Assembly (NCBI GenBank): GCA_963662175.1
Contig: OY759221.1
Span: 24,849,027-24,913,026, forward strand
Direction of reading: 5' to 3'
DNA from: Aradus depressus
Lineage: Eukaryota; Arthropoda; Insecta; Hemiptera; Aradidae
Length of the DNA stretch: 64,000 nucleotides
The notes beneath the pieces were generated by a model. It was given only the letters and a program-made list of their open reading frames with translations, was not told the origin of the DNA and did no database searches. Below, one piece after another: positions 28,986 through 38,830 of the stretch (positions are counted from its first letter, which is position 1; every line of letters starts with the position of its first letter). Made by a program: the position numbers and the translations under genes.

Positions 28986-29560
28986 CATCGTTGTTCATTA
29001 AACTAAATCTCTACTTAGATTTGTGGTTCCCATATAAACTTCCTGTCCTTGTTACACAAACAACGTTTTAGTAATTGGAGGGCTTCTTGTTAGCTTCCGT
29101 CTAACAAATACAGATGGCAGGCATGCCTGAAATGATATTACTGTTGTAGAATCGGTGAATTGTGGCAGCTGGGTTGACATATTTGAGGTTGCCAAGAGCT
29201 GTGTACCTAACTGCCAGTTGAATTTAAGTTTATTTGTGTAAACAGAAAAATGAAAAAAACAAAAGAAACAATTATTAGCACCAAACATGTGGGATATAGG
29301 AAGGACTTATCCTGCTTTAAAGAGCCGAAGAAGGTGGAACTATATATTTAGTGAGGCCCCTATGACCCCAATAGTTCCCAAGGAGCAAGTGAACTGTATT
29401 TTAGGGGGTGAATTTATATATTAATAAGGGAGGAAAATGGTAGTAAGATAGAATACGTACCTTAGCTACTGTTTTGATAGAAAACCGTTGCGGCACAGAA
29501 TTCTTCAATTCCACAATCTACAGTCATAAGCCGGACATCTGCATCGTCGGCCTTTCTTCA
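28986..29560. other. unassigned DNA
   Basis: No shared repeat. A minus frame at 29052-29288 shows no domain. It may be unique sequence. Confidence 0.4.
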
Positions 29561-29595
29561 ACGGTTCCAGGCTTACTCGGGTCTCGTGTATAGTA

Positions 29596-29660
29596 CTAGG
29601 AATCTAAAACTATCGATAGTTGACGTTAACGATAGCTTCGATACTATCGGCGTTAAACTT
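29596..29660. repeat. cluster of TATCGATA-like half sites
   Basis: ACTATCGATAGTTGACGTTA, ACGATAGCTTCGATACTATC and TTCGATACTATC place six CGATA/TATCG boxes within 65 bp. Probably subterminal repeats of the hAT remnant that follows. Confidence 0.55.
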
Positions 29661-29689
29661 TCGATACTATCTGGGATCCACTGAATCGA

Positions 29690-30303
29690 AGAAAGGTTAC
29701 ATTTACTGTTCTTGTAAAGTGTTTCGTTGCTTTGAATTGAGAATTTATTATTCTTGTAGCGTGCTTTGTTCTGTAACGTATAATCTAAAACGTATTTAGG
29801 TTTTCCAATCAAAGACAATCAGACTCTTTTTTTTAACACGCCTATCTACTATCCTATAATTGTTTAAATAAATTGTCCTTTTCGTAAATAATAAAACTAT
29901 TTTTACTTGCATGGAATAACTTATTGACATAAAACATTCCTGGTGAAGCTTGAGCAGAGAAAGCAGTTCTAAAACAATGTGAGAAGAACATTTTCCCAAC
30001 AATTCAGAGGTTTTTGAAAATTAGAGCTACACTACACTTCCAGTTTCTGTAGCAACAAGTGAACGCTCTTTCTCAACCCTTAGACATATGAAAAGCTATA
30101 TCAGAAATAGTACTAGCCAAGACAGATTGAATGGATTAGCTCTGATGTCAATACACAGAGACATTCTTCTAGACACTGAAATAGTTTTAAACAAGCTTGC
30201 ATAATCAAAAGCTAGAAGACTTGAATTAATTTTGTAATGACCCTAAAACAATTAAGCTAATCTTATTGTCCCCCCGATATAAAATCCTGGGCACGCCCCT
30301 CTA
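29690..30303 (+). mobile_element. hAT remnant
   Basis: Contains a hAT C-terminal pseudogene and ends CCTGGGCACGCCCCT near 30300, a string typical of hAT 3' ends. The 5' end and target duplication were not found. Confidence 0.6.
30031..30204 (+). pseudogene. hAT transposase C-terminal dimerisation domain, broken
   Basis: 57 codons in one frame: TTLPVSVATSERSFSTLRHM, then DRLNGLALMSIHRD, then a TAA after NKLA. An in-frame TAG lies just upstream at 30022, so the protein is already cut. SERSFSTLR and RLNGLALMSI are the diagnostic parts. It differs clearly from the hAT at 17078, so a different family. Confidence 0.85.
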
Positions 30304-30603
30304 TACAACATACACATGTGTACACAGAGATGGCTCCTGAATCTTGAACAGTAAAATAGTATAATTTAAATTGGCCCAGAATTTTAAAGAATACAATTTG
30401 AGTAGTCATAAAATGAAAGAGTGATTACTTACTTCAGTTTAGTTTTTTTTGTTTACCTCAAAATTAGGTTAAAACAATAATATTTGACAAGTTTTATCAG
30501 TTCTTATCAAGGTATTATTAGTTGAGGTGAAGGCAATAGAAAATGAAATTGGTTGTTAAATAATGTAGTAATTATTATTTTTAGGTACGGTTTTAAACAG
30601 AAA
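30304..30603. other. unassigned AT-rich DNA
   Basis: Nothing recognised. Confidence 0.4.
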
Positions 30604-30665
30604 GAAGTCGTCGGTGGATCACCGATAATGTACTTCCCCAGTGTGAATTAGTCAACAAAGTTTAC
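30604..30665 (-). mobile_element. Rep-A 3' tip
   Basis: AGTCGTCGGTGGATCACCGA then ATGTACTTCCCCAGTGTGAA. Confidence 0.8.
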
Positions 30666-30692
30666 CTTAACCTAAAAGTTTCTTACCAAAAG

Positions 30693-30694
30693 AT

Positions 30695-30778
<84 letters not shown>

Positions 30779-30792
30779 ATATATATATATAA
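30693..30792. repeat. AT dinucleotide microsatellite
   Basis: About 100 bp of almost pure AT repeat, self-complementary over its whole length. Confidence 0.95.
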
Positions 30793-31960
30793 TGTTGTTG
30801 ATCAAAACATATTATGTTGTTGATCACAACATTAGAAGTACCACATAAAAAAAAGTCAAATGCTGTCGAAATTATGAAACATTATCTTATTCCACGAACG
30901 TTGAAATGCTCAAAAACAGCTGACATAACAGACAAAGAAGTGTGTAGTTGTGTGCGCTGCGCGCGCAACCGTCCAACACACACACTTACGCATGCACATC
31001 AACGAGACTTACACTCTGACGGTCTGATATAGCCCCTAGTGACACACCCCTGTGAAAAAGGATGAAATAGTGGAAGATGTTTTTTTTTGTTTTGTTTGAT
31101 TAAAAAAAGAAATGTTTATTTGTAAGCCCTATTTTTAACGTGACGTCACGTGAGTACAACTCTTATAATTTTAAAAATGGCCACTACTAAGTTTTTCAAT
31201 AAATTAGTTTTATTTATGTGATTTTGTGAAATGTTTTTTTCTCTAGATTCAATCAATCTCTCTCAACAGTTCTCAGATTTCAAAACTTAGGAATTTCTTC
31301 GGATTAACGCCTTTGGATAAGTACCAATTCGGGACACATAGAATTTTTTATTTAAATAATGTTAAAGTCGGAAGATATTGTTTGGATTAATTGATACAAG
31401 TAAAGTAGCTTAAAATTTGCCCAGAGTTATTTATGCAATTTTTCTTGGAGCTTCATTCAAAATATGACATAGCCCCTACCGAGAGCTAAGATGTTTACAC
31501 ATCAATAAACAAAAATATTTATACAGTGACAGAAATATATTTAAAGTAAACGAAGAGCCGTGTGTGTAAAATGACGTTTTCGTAAATGTGGTCTCATGGA
31601 GGCCTGTAACTTCAGCCTTATAGATCGGTCAGTTCAATAAAAGGAACCAACAGTGAGATTAATAAATATGAATAGTAAATGTTTTTCAAATAAGAATTGA
31701 AAACAGGTAGCCATTTTTAATGTAGGCTCATTAGGCTGAAAGGTAACAAACCATTGAGTTATTGAGAGGATGTTTTGGTATGGACCGGTTTCCGACTGGA
31801 TCCTACGTTGGCCAATATGAAGTAGGTGTGCCTTTAACAACACTAATGAGGCCACATCAATAAATATAATTGACAATTAGAACAAAATAGTTTTAACATT
31901 AAGATATGGTCATAATTTTACAACAAAGCTTCGGGCTGCGAAAAAGAGAAGAATTTTAAT
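30793..31960. other. unassigned AT-rich DNA with a 14-bp palindrome
   Basis: ACGTGACGTCACGT at 31138-31151 is a perfect palindrome combining CRE-like TGACGTCA with flanking CGTG. TTGTTGATCA is duplicated near 30796 and 30822. No gene recognised; the frame at 30814-31032 has no domain. Confidence 0.4.
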
Positions 31961-32090
31961 TATTACTTTTTACCAGCCATGCAAAGTATTGGGGAATTTA
32001 TGTAATTGGTCACAAATTCGATGTTGATGTTTCACCAGACCTTCATGGTTTTCAAAACAATTCACTTTAAGCATTTTCGCGAGGATGTCA
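31961..32090 (+). mobile_element. Rep-A 5' fragment
   Basis: TTTTTACCAGCCATGCAAAG, TTGGGGAATTTATGTAATTGG and CAAATTCGATGTTGATGTTT. Body replaced by SINE-1. Confidence 0.7.
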
Positions 32091-32093
32091 GTC

Positions 32094-32222
32094 TTTAACT
32101 ACAAGGTCATATCGCCAATACCAGAGCTCTCTTTCGTCACTCTGGTGGTCATGAGCCCGACTCTCCTACATTTTTCCTACCCTAAATTCTTATTTACGCT
32201 TAACGTCCCATCTGAAGAACTG
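32094..32222 (-). mobile_element. SINE-1 3' fragment, rearranged
   Basis: TTTAACTACAAGGTCATATC, TCTTTCGTCACTCTGGTGG, then a jump from TTCTTATTTACGC to TTAACGTCCCATC. Confidence 0.8.
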
Positions 32223-32243
32223 CTTTGACTGAACTGGATTAGA

Positions 32244-32480
32244 ATTTCCAGACTCCGTCGGGCTGGACAATGTAAGATGGATTGACGAGGACCTTGTACC
32301 AAGGAAACTCGTGAATGTGACACCGGAGGGTAGGAGAAGAGTGGAGCGACCCAGAAGAAGATGGCAGACGGCTGGTGGAGACTGGCCCAGGACAGAGCTG
32401 CATGGGGACATTTCCTGGAGGAGGCCAAGGCTCTTGATGGGCTGTAGCGCCAATGATGATGATAATGATGATGATGGTTA
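32244..32480 (+). pseudogene. LINE ORF2 C-terminus with GAT-repeat 3' end
   Basis: A frame ending DRAAWGHFLEEAKALDGL and a TAG stop at 32445-32447 is preceded by an RPRRRW block. This is the C-terminal tail seen in RTE/CR1-type LINE polyproteins. The stop is followed by GCGCCA and a GATGATGAT microsatellite, which would be the 3' terminus. The same end occurs at 42150-42178. The longer minus-strand frames here are shadows. Confidence 0.65.
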
Positions 32481-32489
32481 ATACATTGC

Positions 32490-32610
32490 TGGTGTTTCAC
32501 TGATTTTTTGGATCTGAGGTTCGGGAAAGAATAAATTCCGGTAAAAAAAAAAATTGTTTGACTAACTACACAAGTTTCTCTGTACTTCGTATAGCTCGTG
32601 AGGTAAAATA
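32490..32610 (-). mobile_element. Rep-A 5' fragment
   Basis: TTTTGGATCTGAGGTTCGGG, GAATAAATTCCGG, then ACAAGTTTCTCTGTACTTCG and TATAGCTCGTGAGGTAAA, a degraded terminal stem-loop. Confidence 0.65.
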
Positions 32611-32611
32611 C

Positions 32612-32657
32612 GGAGGGTACCTCTGTAAATACATGGAGGGTACCTCTGTAAATAAAG
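32612..32657 (+). repeat. 23-bp tandem duplication
   Basis: GGAGGGTACCTCTGTAAATA at 32612 and 32635. Confidence 0.9.
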
Positions 32658-32689
32658 AGCAGTGAACATTTTTTCTAAAATTACAGATA

Positions 32690-33214
32690 CAGTGGAGCGT
32701 CGTTAATCCGGATCGATCGGGACCGGGACCCATCCGGATTACTGAATTGTCCGTATTTTCAAATGTGCTTTCAATAACTGTATACATACGTATATGTATC
32801 GACTAGAGGATACATGACGCTGGGTAGTCTACTGTATTGCAAAATAGAGGCTGAAGGGTTCGAAAAATACAGTACACAAAATATTTTAATAAAGTATATT
32901 GAATAAGAACATGTACATTATGTAATTTAGATTAGTAACTCTACAGTACTTTTTAGAAAAAAAACAAGAATCTACAGTAATTAATGGAAACTTACTGGGT
33001 AAAAAAGTCCTTAATTGTTTTTTGTACAAGAGTTGAGGTACGTTTCTTTGCAGCCATGTCTCTCAGTCTTCTAAGAAGTAAGAGTTGTGTCGCCGTCCCC
33101 TCAGGTTGCCTCTCTAACCACACACCTCCCACATCCCACCTGCTCTCACCGCCGAGCCGATCCGGATTTGCGACGCTCCGGATTTTTGACGTCCGGATTT
33201 CCGACGCTCTACTG
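32690..33214 (-). mobile_element. pogo/Tigger-type element, 525 bp, TA flanked
   Basis: Inverted ends CAGTGGAGCGTCGTTAATCC (32690) and the inverse of TCCGACGCTCTACTG (ending 33214), with TA at 32688-32689 and 33215-33216. ATCCGG/CCGGAT boxes recur near both ends. It carries only the last codons of a transposase on the minus strand, so it is a deletion derivative. Confidence 0.85.
32992..33057 (-). pseudogene. pogo transposase C-terminal tail with PCNA-binding (PIP) motif
   Basis: 21 codons, MAAKKRTSTLVQKTIKDFFT plus a final Q, ending in a stop. QKTIKDFF matches the PIP box Q..I..FF, which the Drosophila pogo transposase is known to use to bind PCNA. The rest of the transposase is missing and the upstream frame is broken. 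Confidence 0.65.
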
Positions 33215-33498
33215 TAATTCCATTAGTAATTACATTAAACCAGTCAAATTGTACAATTACTTAAGACAAAGTACGATACTGGTGTGATGAAGGTCTTTGC
33301 CTAATGGACGTGTGATAGTACTTCTAATCAGATAAGTTCCGGCCGGCTCCCAGTTACGCAACCAAGGTGACATCTAGTTACACAAGATATCTTTTTAAGT
33401 AACCTGCGTCGCGTGTCTTACCTGCATTTTAACATTCTGAACAAGTGCTGGGCGCGTGCATTTAGGACGATGCTAACGTCAGATGCACATTTTGATTC

Positions 33499-33644
33499 TA
33501 TTCTAGGGGTCTTTAACGAATACCTAACATCGTACAGGCTCCACTTAACTTCCCATCCGAAGGACGGCTCAAGGTTATTTAGCTGAAGGTTTGAACCCGC
33601 GATACTCGATATGCTAGTATGCTTTCTCTGAGCAACCGGAGCCC
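33499..33644 (-). mobile_element. SINE-1 5' half including head
   Basis: GGGGTCTTTAACGAATACCT, CATCCGAAGGACGG, GGTTTGAACCCGCGA, ending CAACCGGAGCC (diverged head). Confidence 0.8.
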
Positions 33645-33713
33645 ACAGTAGAGTCGGACTCATGTCCACCAGAGTGACGAAAGAGCGCTCTGGTAGTAGG
33701 CGATATGACCTCT
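33645..33713 (+). mobile_element. SINE-1 3' fragment, head to head with its neighbour
   Basis: CACAGTAGAGTCGGACTCAT through GCGCTCTGGTAGTAGGCGAT to GACCTC. The abrupt inversion at 33644/33645 suggests a rearrangement between two copies. Confidence 0.85.
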
Positions 33714-34042
33714 TCTAAAAAAAGGAGTATAGACGAACTGAGGTAAATTAGAGAATAGTAAGAAAGTTTTTTTTTAGTTGTTGTTTTTTATTTATAGTAT
33801 CTACTGGGTTTATTATAACCATATGATAAAGCAGTAGTGATATTTATATCGAGTGCTGCTGTTTTTCTTCGTTTTTTTTTTCATCGATATAAATATCGCC
33901 CCATTGGGAGCCAATCGTTACATAGATATTGACTGATCTTTTTTTCAAAATTATTATTAATACTATATTATACTAGCTGAGGTGTCCATCGGTATCAGCA
34001 AATACTAGCTGGGATGTCAAGCATTCCTTGTTCACTGTGGTT
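33714..34042. other. unassigned DNA
   Basis: TACTAGCTGRGRTGTC is duplicated near 33972 and 34003, and an imperfect inverted pair GATATTTATATCGA / ATCGATATAAATATC lies near 33839 and 33882. Confidence 0.4.
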
Positions 34043-34200
34043 CATGCCCGGGCTTTAACTGCTAGATTATATCGTGTACTCCAGAGTGCTCTTTCGTAGT
34101 TTTGGTGGATATGAGCCCGACGCTCGGGACCATCGCTTAACGTCGGATCCGACGGACGACGTGCTCAAGGATTTTTTACCTCCCAGATAAAAACCTAAAG
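34043..34200 (-). mobile_element. SINE-1 with internal deletion
   Basis: TTCATGCCCGGGCTTTAACT, ATGAGCCCGACGCTCGGGAC (jump), TCGCTTAACGTCG and CCTCCCAGATAAAAA. Head missing. Confidence 0.8.
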
Positions 34201-34242
34201 GCCACGGCCAACGCCGGGTAATATTGATAGTTTTTAATATAC

Positions 34243-34396
34243 AGTTAGTTATTATGACTCATGGGACTTTGAGATCATATCGCCCACTACCGAAGAAATC
34301 TAGCATCGCTCTGGTGGACTTGAGCCCGACTATTCGTCTGTAACGAGTACTAGACATCATAAAGGCTCGGGATCATCACTTAACGTCCCATCCGAA
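34243..34396 (-). mobile_element. SINE-1 3' half, AACTA-type tail
   Basis: GTTAGTTATTATGACTCATG, ATCGCCCACTACC, TGGACTTGAGCCCGACT, AACGTCCCATCCGAA. Confidence 0.8.
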
Positions 34397-34398
34397 AA

Positions 34399-34555
34399 AA
34401 TTTTTGGCCTTATGTACGATGCATATTACCTTAAACGGTGTTATATTTAGTTATTTACAACCATAGCTCCGGGAGGGAATTTTATCTACGAAATAAAATT
34501 CTCTCCGGACGGGATTCGAACCTGCAAAACATGGTGAGACCATGCGACCAATGCA
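34399..34555 (-). mobile_element. SINE-2
   Basis: TTTTTGGCCTTATGTACGAT, ACAACCATAGCTCCGGGAG, GGACGGGATTCGAACCTGC (inverse B box) and CATGCGACC. Abuts the previous SINE-1. Confidence 0.8.
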
Positions 34556-34587
34556 TCTTATATTAATTTATAATATATAAATAATTT

Positions 34588-34867
34588 GAACCCGGCTGAG
34601 GCCCTTTATTTTATCTGGGAGATTAAAAAAGCTTAAGCACGCCGTCCTTCGGATGGGACGTTGAGCGATGGTCCCGAGCCTGTAAGATGTCGGGTACTCG
34701 TTAAAGACCCCTGTCCTAGGTGAATAAAAATTTAGGGAAGGCAAAATTTAGGACTCCCATATTAGAGTCTGGCTCATGTCCACCAGAGTGACGAAAGAGC
34801 GTTCTGGTAGTAGGCGATATGACCTCGTTGTTAAAGCCCGGGCATGAGTCATAATAATTAACTATAA
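34588..34867 (+). mobile_element. SINE-1 lacking the head, AACTA-type tail
   Basis: TTGAACCCGGCTGAGGCCCT to GAGTCATAATAATTAACTAT. The body is complete and well preserved. Confidence 0.9.
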
Positions 34868-35017
34868 ATAATTTGTGTTCATTCAATTTTCACAGTGCCA
34901 ATCAGATTTACAATATATTTTAAAACTTTGAACAGCTGTATCCATACTAACAACTGTATAAATGTTCTACAATTCAGAATTTCATGATGAATAAATAATA
35001 TAATATATATAAACTAG

Positions 35018-35089
35018 TTTATCTGGGAGGTAAAATAAACTTAAGCGTTGTTAAAGCCCGGGCATGAGTCATAAAACCTAACCTAACCT
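35018..35089 (+). mobile_element. SINE-1, 5'-truncated and deleted, with target-site duplication
   Basis: TTTATCTGGGAGGTAAAATA joined directly to GTTGTTAAAGCCCGGGCATG and an AACCT-type tail with three units. TATAAACTAG lies at about 35009-35017 and again at 35090-35098. Confidence 0.85.
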
Positions 35090-35100
35090 ATAAACTAGTT

Positions 35101-35284
35101 GGAGGCCATGGTGGCCGTGCGGGGCTAGAGCGTAGGGCTTTGGTCGAATGGTCTCAGCATGGTTTGCAGGTTCGAATGCCGTCCGGGAGTAAGTTTTATT
35201 ATGTAGTTAGAACTCCCTCACTATGGATGTCGTAAATAACTAGATAACACAGTGACAAGGCTAATATGCATCGTACATAAGGCC

Positions 35285-35312
<28 letters not shown>
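35101..35312 (+). mobile_element. SINE-2, full length with poly-A
   Basis: About 210 bp. GGTGGCCGTGCGGGGCTAGA corresponds to the A-box side and GGTTCGAATGCCG to the B box. A body with ATGGATGTCGTAAATAACTA and GCATCGTACATAAGGCC follows, then about 27 A (35286-35312). Confidence 0.9.
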
Positions 35313-35315
<3 letters not shown>

Positions 35316-35388
35316 TTGTTTGTCTTTATGTACCTAGTCATAGAGTTAAAGTTGGTTAAAGATCTTTTGAATAATATGAAAAGACCAC

Positions 35389-35590
35389 CATGGCCGGCCG
35401 TGTGGACTAGAGCGTAGGGCTTTGGTCGCATGGTTGCGGGTCGAATCCCGTCTGGGAGTGAGTTTTATTTGGTAGATGTAACTCATCTAACCGGGCCATG
35501 GATGTCGTAAATAACTAGACAACCACTTTCTAAGAGACATGGCTAATATGCATCGTACATAAGGCAAAAAAAAAAAAAATAATAATAATA
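35389..35590 (+). mobile_element. SINE-2, second copy
   Basis: GGCCGGCCGTGTGGACTAGA, GCGGGTCGAATCCCGTC, ATGGATGTCGTAAATAACTA, GCATCGTACATAAGGC, 13 A, then AATAATAATAA. Less than 80 bp from the first copy in the same orientation. Confidence 0.9.
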
Positions 35591-35619
35591 AAATAATATG
35601 AGAGAAATTTTTTAATTAG

Positions 35620-35893
35620 TTATTGTCTCATGTTTGGGCTTTAACTATGAGGTCATATCGCCTATCATCAGAGTGGTATTTCGTCACTGGTGGACATGAG
35701 CCCGACTCTACTGTGGGAGTCCTAAATTTTGCCTACCCTAAAACTTTTATTCACCAGAATGGGTCTGTACCTGATATGGTAAAGGCTCAAGACCATCACT
35801 TAACGTCCCATCCGAAAGACGTCGGCCGGGTATCGAACCCGCGATCTTGAGGTCAGAAGGCAAGCCGGCTGTCTCTGAGCTACCGGCGCCCTC
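35620..35893 (-). mobile_element. SINE-1, near full length
   Basis: From TCTCATGTTTGGGCTTTAAC to GCTACCGGCGCCCTC with B box GGGTATCGAACCCGCGATC (inverse). A deletion removes the CTCCCAGATAAAATAAAC box. The 75-codon plus frame is a by-product. Confidence 0.9.
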
Positions 35894-36116
35894 AAAATTT
35901 ATTATACATTAATATAAATTTAATAAAATGTTAATTACTTATTACATAACATATTGTGGTTTATATAATTTCACTTGTGAATGTCGTGAGTGAAAGTGCA
36001 TCTGTTAAGAAATGCCTTCCTCAGTTTGCTAACGACAATTAATTTAAAACATTTGGTGTGGTCAATTCCACAATGGTTTAACTGACCTAGCTTTATTCTT
36101 ATAGCACTGGTAGCTC

Positions 36117-36588
36117 TAGTGGGAAATTTCATATCGATACATTCATTACATCGGCAGTTATTGGGGTTTTTGAGTTAAGCCCCCTCTGATCCCCACTTCC
36201 CTTCTGTCGATTCCGCTGAAAATTGATAAGTATCGTCCTTATAGGGTTTTGAATTCACATATGAAATTTTGTGTCAATACATTCATTACAACGGCAGTTA
36301 TTAGAGTTTTTGTGTTAAGCCTCCCCCCTAATCCCCCCTTCCCTTTGGTCCATTTGGCTTAAAAACAATATTTGTCGTCGTTACAGAGTTTTGGATTTAC
36401 ATATTAAATTTCGTGTTGATATATTCATTCTATCGGGAGTTATCGTGTTCACAGACAAACTAATACTTTTTTTTCTTATTTTGAATTTAGAGGTCGGAAA
36501 ACATGAAATTCCGTTGAAAATTCCGCATCGAATTTTTGACAAATTACATAATTTCCCTTATACTTCATCGACCTGGGGAAGTAATTAT
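36117..36588 (-). mobile_element. Rep-A reference copy (internal trimer and 5' end)
   Basis: Best view of the internal tandem: ATTCATTACATCGGCAGTTA at 36141, ATTCATTACAACGGCAGTTA at 36281 and ATTCATTCTATCGGGAGTTA at 36423, giving units of 140 and 142 bp. It ends with ACATGAAATTCCGTTGAAAA, TTACATAATTTCCCTTATAC and GACCTGGGGAAGTAATTA. No frame is conserved across units. Confidence 0.92.
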
Positions 36589-36883
36589 TGAGTAAGTCTA
36601 CTTCCTGGACTAGAGTTATAAGGAAATAAATCTGTGTGACCTGGTTCCTGAGGTTGAGGACTATAATAAATATAAACTGGAGTCAAGTTTACAATCTTTG
36701 TAATTTATAAAACTAGGAAATAATTATCCAATTTGAAAGTTGTGTACGGAATTCCGATGTGGATTTGAAATGAGCAACTCTGAGCGGTGGAATAACGAGA
36801 GGAGACATCCGGCATTGAGGCTAACGGCAACGGGACTACTGTACTTTTTCCAGACGTCTTATATTATAATAATATATATTTAT

Positions 36884-37118
36884 TTCCCCAACCGAGGCCC
36901 TTCATTTTATTTTATCTGGTAGGTAAAATAAACTTAAGCACGCCGTCCTTCGGATGGGACGTTAAGCGATGGTGAATAAAAATTTAGGGTAGGCAAAATG
37001 TAGGACTCGCACAGTAGAGTCGGGCTCATGTCCACCAGAGTGACGAAAGAGCGCTCTGGTAGTAGGCGATATGACCTCGTAGTTAAAGCCCGGGTATGAG
37101 TCATAAAACCTAAACCTT
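36884..37118 (+). mobile_element. SINE-1, headless and internally deleted
   Basis: CCCAACCGAGGCCCTTCATT, GATGGGACGTTAAGCGATGG joined to TGAATAAAAATTTAGGGTAG, ending GAGTCATAAAACCTAAACC. Confidence 0.9.
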
Positions 37119-37206
37119 TATTTATTTCCGATAAGTTAAAACATAATAATAGGATAGGTCATTAAAATATATACAATTAAGATTATTTATAAATGAAATA
37201 TAGTTT

Positions 37207-37431
37207 AGTAGTTATTGTGACTCATGCCCGGGCTTTACGAGGACATAACGCCGACTACCAGACCGCTCTTTCGTCACTCTAGTGGACACGCACCCGATTC
37301 TACTATGAAAATCCTAAATATTTTAGGTAGGGGTCTAACGAGTACTTGATATCGTACAGGGTCGAGACGATCTTAAAGCCTATCCGAAACACGGTATGCT
37401 CAAGGTTTTTTAACCTCCCAGATAAAAAAAA
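37207..37431 (-). mobile_element. SINE-1 3' two-thirds
   Basis: TTATTGTGACTCATGCCCGG, TCTTTCGTCACTCTAGTGG, CCTCCCAGATAAAAAAAAA; many substitutions. Confidence 0.85.
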
Positions 37432-37795
37432 ATCATCGGTGCATCACCGGCAGTGTACTTCCCCAGAAAGAATTAATCTATTAACTTTTTGCCTCCCCCT
37501 CTATAACCAGTCGACAGTTTGCGCTAATATTCAATAGTTGACTCCAAAAACCCTCAAAACTAAATCTTGTGTCAATAAATTCATTAGAATTGCAGTTAGT
37601 AAAGTTTTTGAATTGAGCCCCGCCCCCTGAACCCCCTTCCCTTCGGTCGATATCATTGAAATTTGACAGGTTATGTCGTCTTCAAATGTGAAATTTCATG
37701 TCGATACATTCATTATATCGTCAGTAATTGGGGTTTTTGAGATGAGGCCCCCTCTGATCTCCACTTCCCTTCTGCCGATTCCGAAGATAATTGGG
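37432..37795 (-). mobile_element. Rep-A 3' two-thirds
   Basis: Starts with GGTGCATCACCGGCAGTGTA and CTTCCCCAGAAAGAATTAAT, includes two internal units (TTTCATGTCGATACATTCAT), and fades near GCCGATTCCGAAGATAATTG. Confidence 0.85.
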
Positions 37796-37880
37796 GGAGG
37801 GAGATTGCCCAGTAATGGCTATCACATATATTTTATTTTTTCTGTATTTTTATATTTTTAAATACAAAAAAAAAAAAACA

Positions 37881-38488
37881 TTAAGGCGTAGTCAAGGTCC
37901 ACGCCGTAGATTTTCCATGAAAACGTCGGGATAAAATCATTTTTCATTTTTTTTTCGATGCTGCTGTAGCTCTTCCATTTGCTCGGCACTAGACTTTTTA
38001 GGTTTTTAAAATTCCTTTTGATGCGAGCTTTCCTCTGAATTGCGTTTTCTATAATTCCGCGCATATTTACGATTCATATGAGAAGACATCTTTAATTTTT
38101 TTTGCAATTTTTAATTTAATACCGATTTTTACATATATTTCGGTGAATATTTTTATTGTTTCACTTTGAGTCCTAGTAGTGCTCCTCAAGCTTTTTACAA
38201 TGACACACGAATCAACGTCCTATCTAAACGCGTTATCACGCTACACTAATTTATATTTTTACACAACGCTAATTCGCAACAAACATCCGCCGGCGCCCAC
38301 ACTAGCCCGATAACGTCACAGGCAAAACAAACACGTACAGACATGCTCTATCCATTGTGACCTCAACCGTTGTTATCGCATTATTAGTCTCGTAGTTATT
38401 ATCGATTTAATCTGACGGTATTTCGTAACACAAGAAAGTTTGACCGGCTATCATTGTCCTTAACGAGCGAATAGACGATTTCATGTCA
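37881..38488 (-). mobile_element. Hel-D, copy 3
   Basis: About 608 bp in reverse: hairpin GGCGTAG/CCACGCC, then inverse of GACGTTTTCATGG, the ORF segment (MSSHMNRKYARNYRKR in the minus strand), CGCCGGCGCCCACACTAGCC, and the 5' end TGACATGAAATCGTC. The inner inverted repeat still pairs at 10 of 11 positions. Longest of the three copies. Confidence 0.6.
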
Positions 38489-38514
38489 AAAATAGATAAT
38501 TTATTATTTATTGC

Positions 38515-38830
38515 AAAGCATTGCTTTGAAAATATTTAACGCATCTTCTTTGGAACGCTATAACTATACTGTTATTTGTTATGTTTCTTATTTAAGAGCA
38601 TATTAAAGTTAGAAATTTAATGCGGTACATTATTTGTTATAACCAATTATTCGATAGAACTAACCGTTTTCCTGTAAATCAAGCGAATGTTTTAAAAAAA
38701 ATTCATATAAAATGCGTCATTCCGTTTTCTCTACAATTTTTATTTGAAGAAATTTTTTATTAAGTCATAAATATAAGCAATATCTTGTAAAAGTTGTAAC
38801 TAGTGTGATCTTCATTTTCGTGAGTGGGGA
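38515..38830 (-). mobile_element. Rep-F 3' half
   Basis: TTTGGAACGCTATAACTATA, CGATAGAACTAACCG, TACAATTTTTATTTGAAG and AAGTCATAAATATAAGCAAT in reverse order. Confidence 0.7.

Noticed and set aside
31138..31151. CRE/E-box promoter element
   Set aside because: The palindrome ACGTGACGTCACGT is striking, but no gene or transcription start evidence lies within reach.
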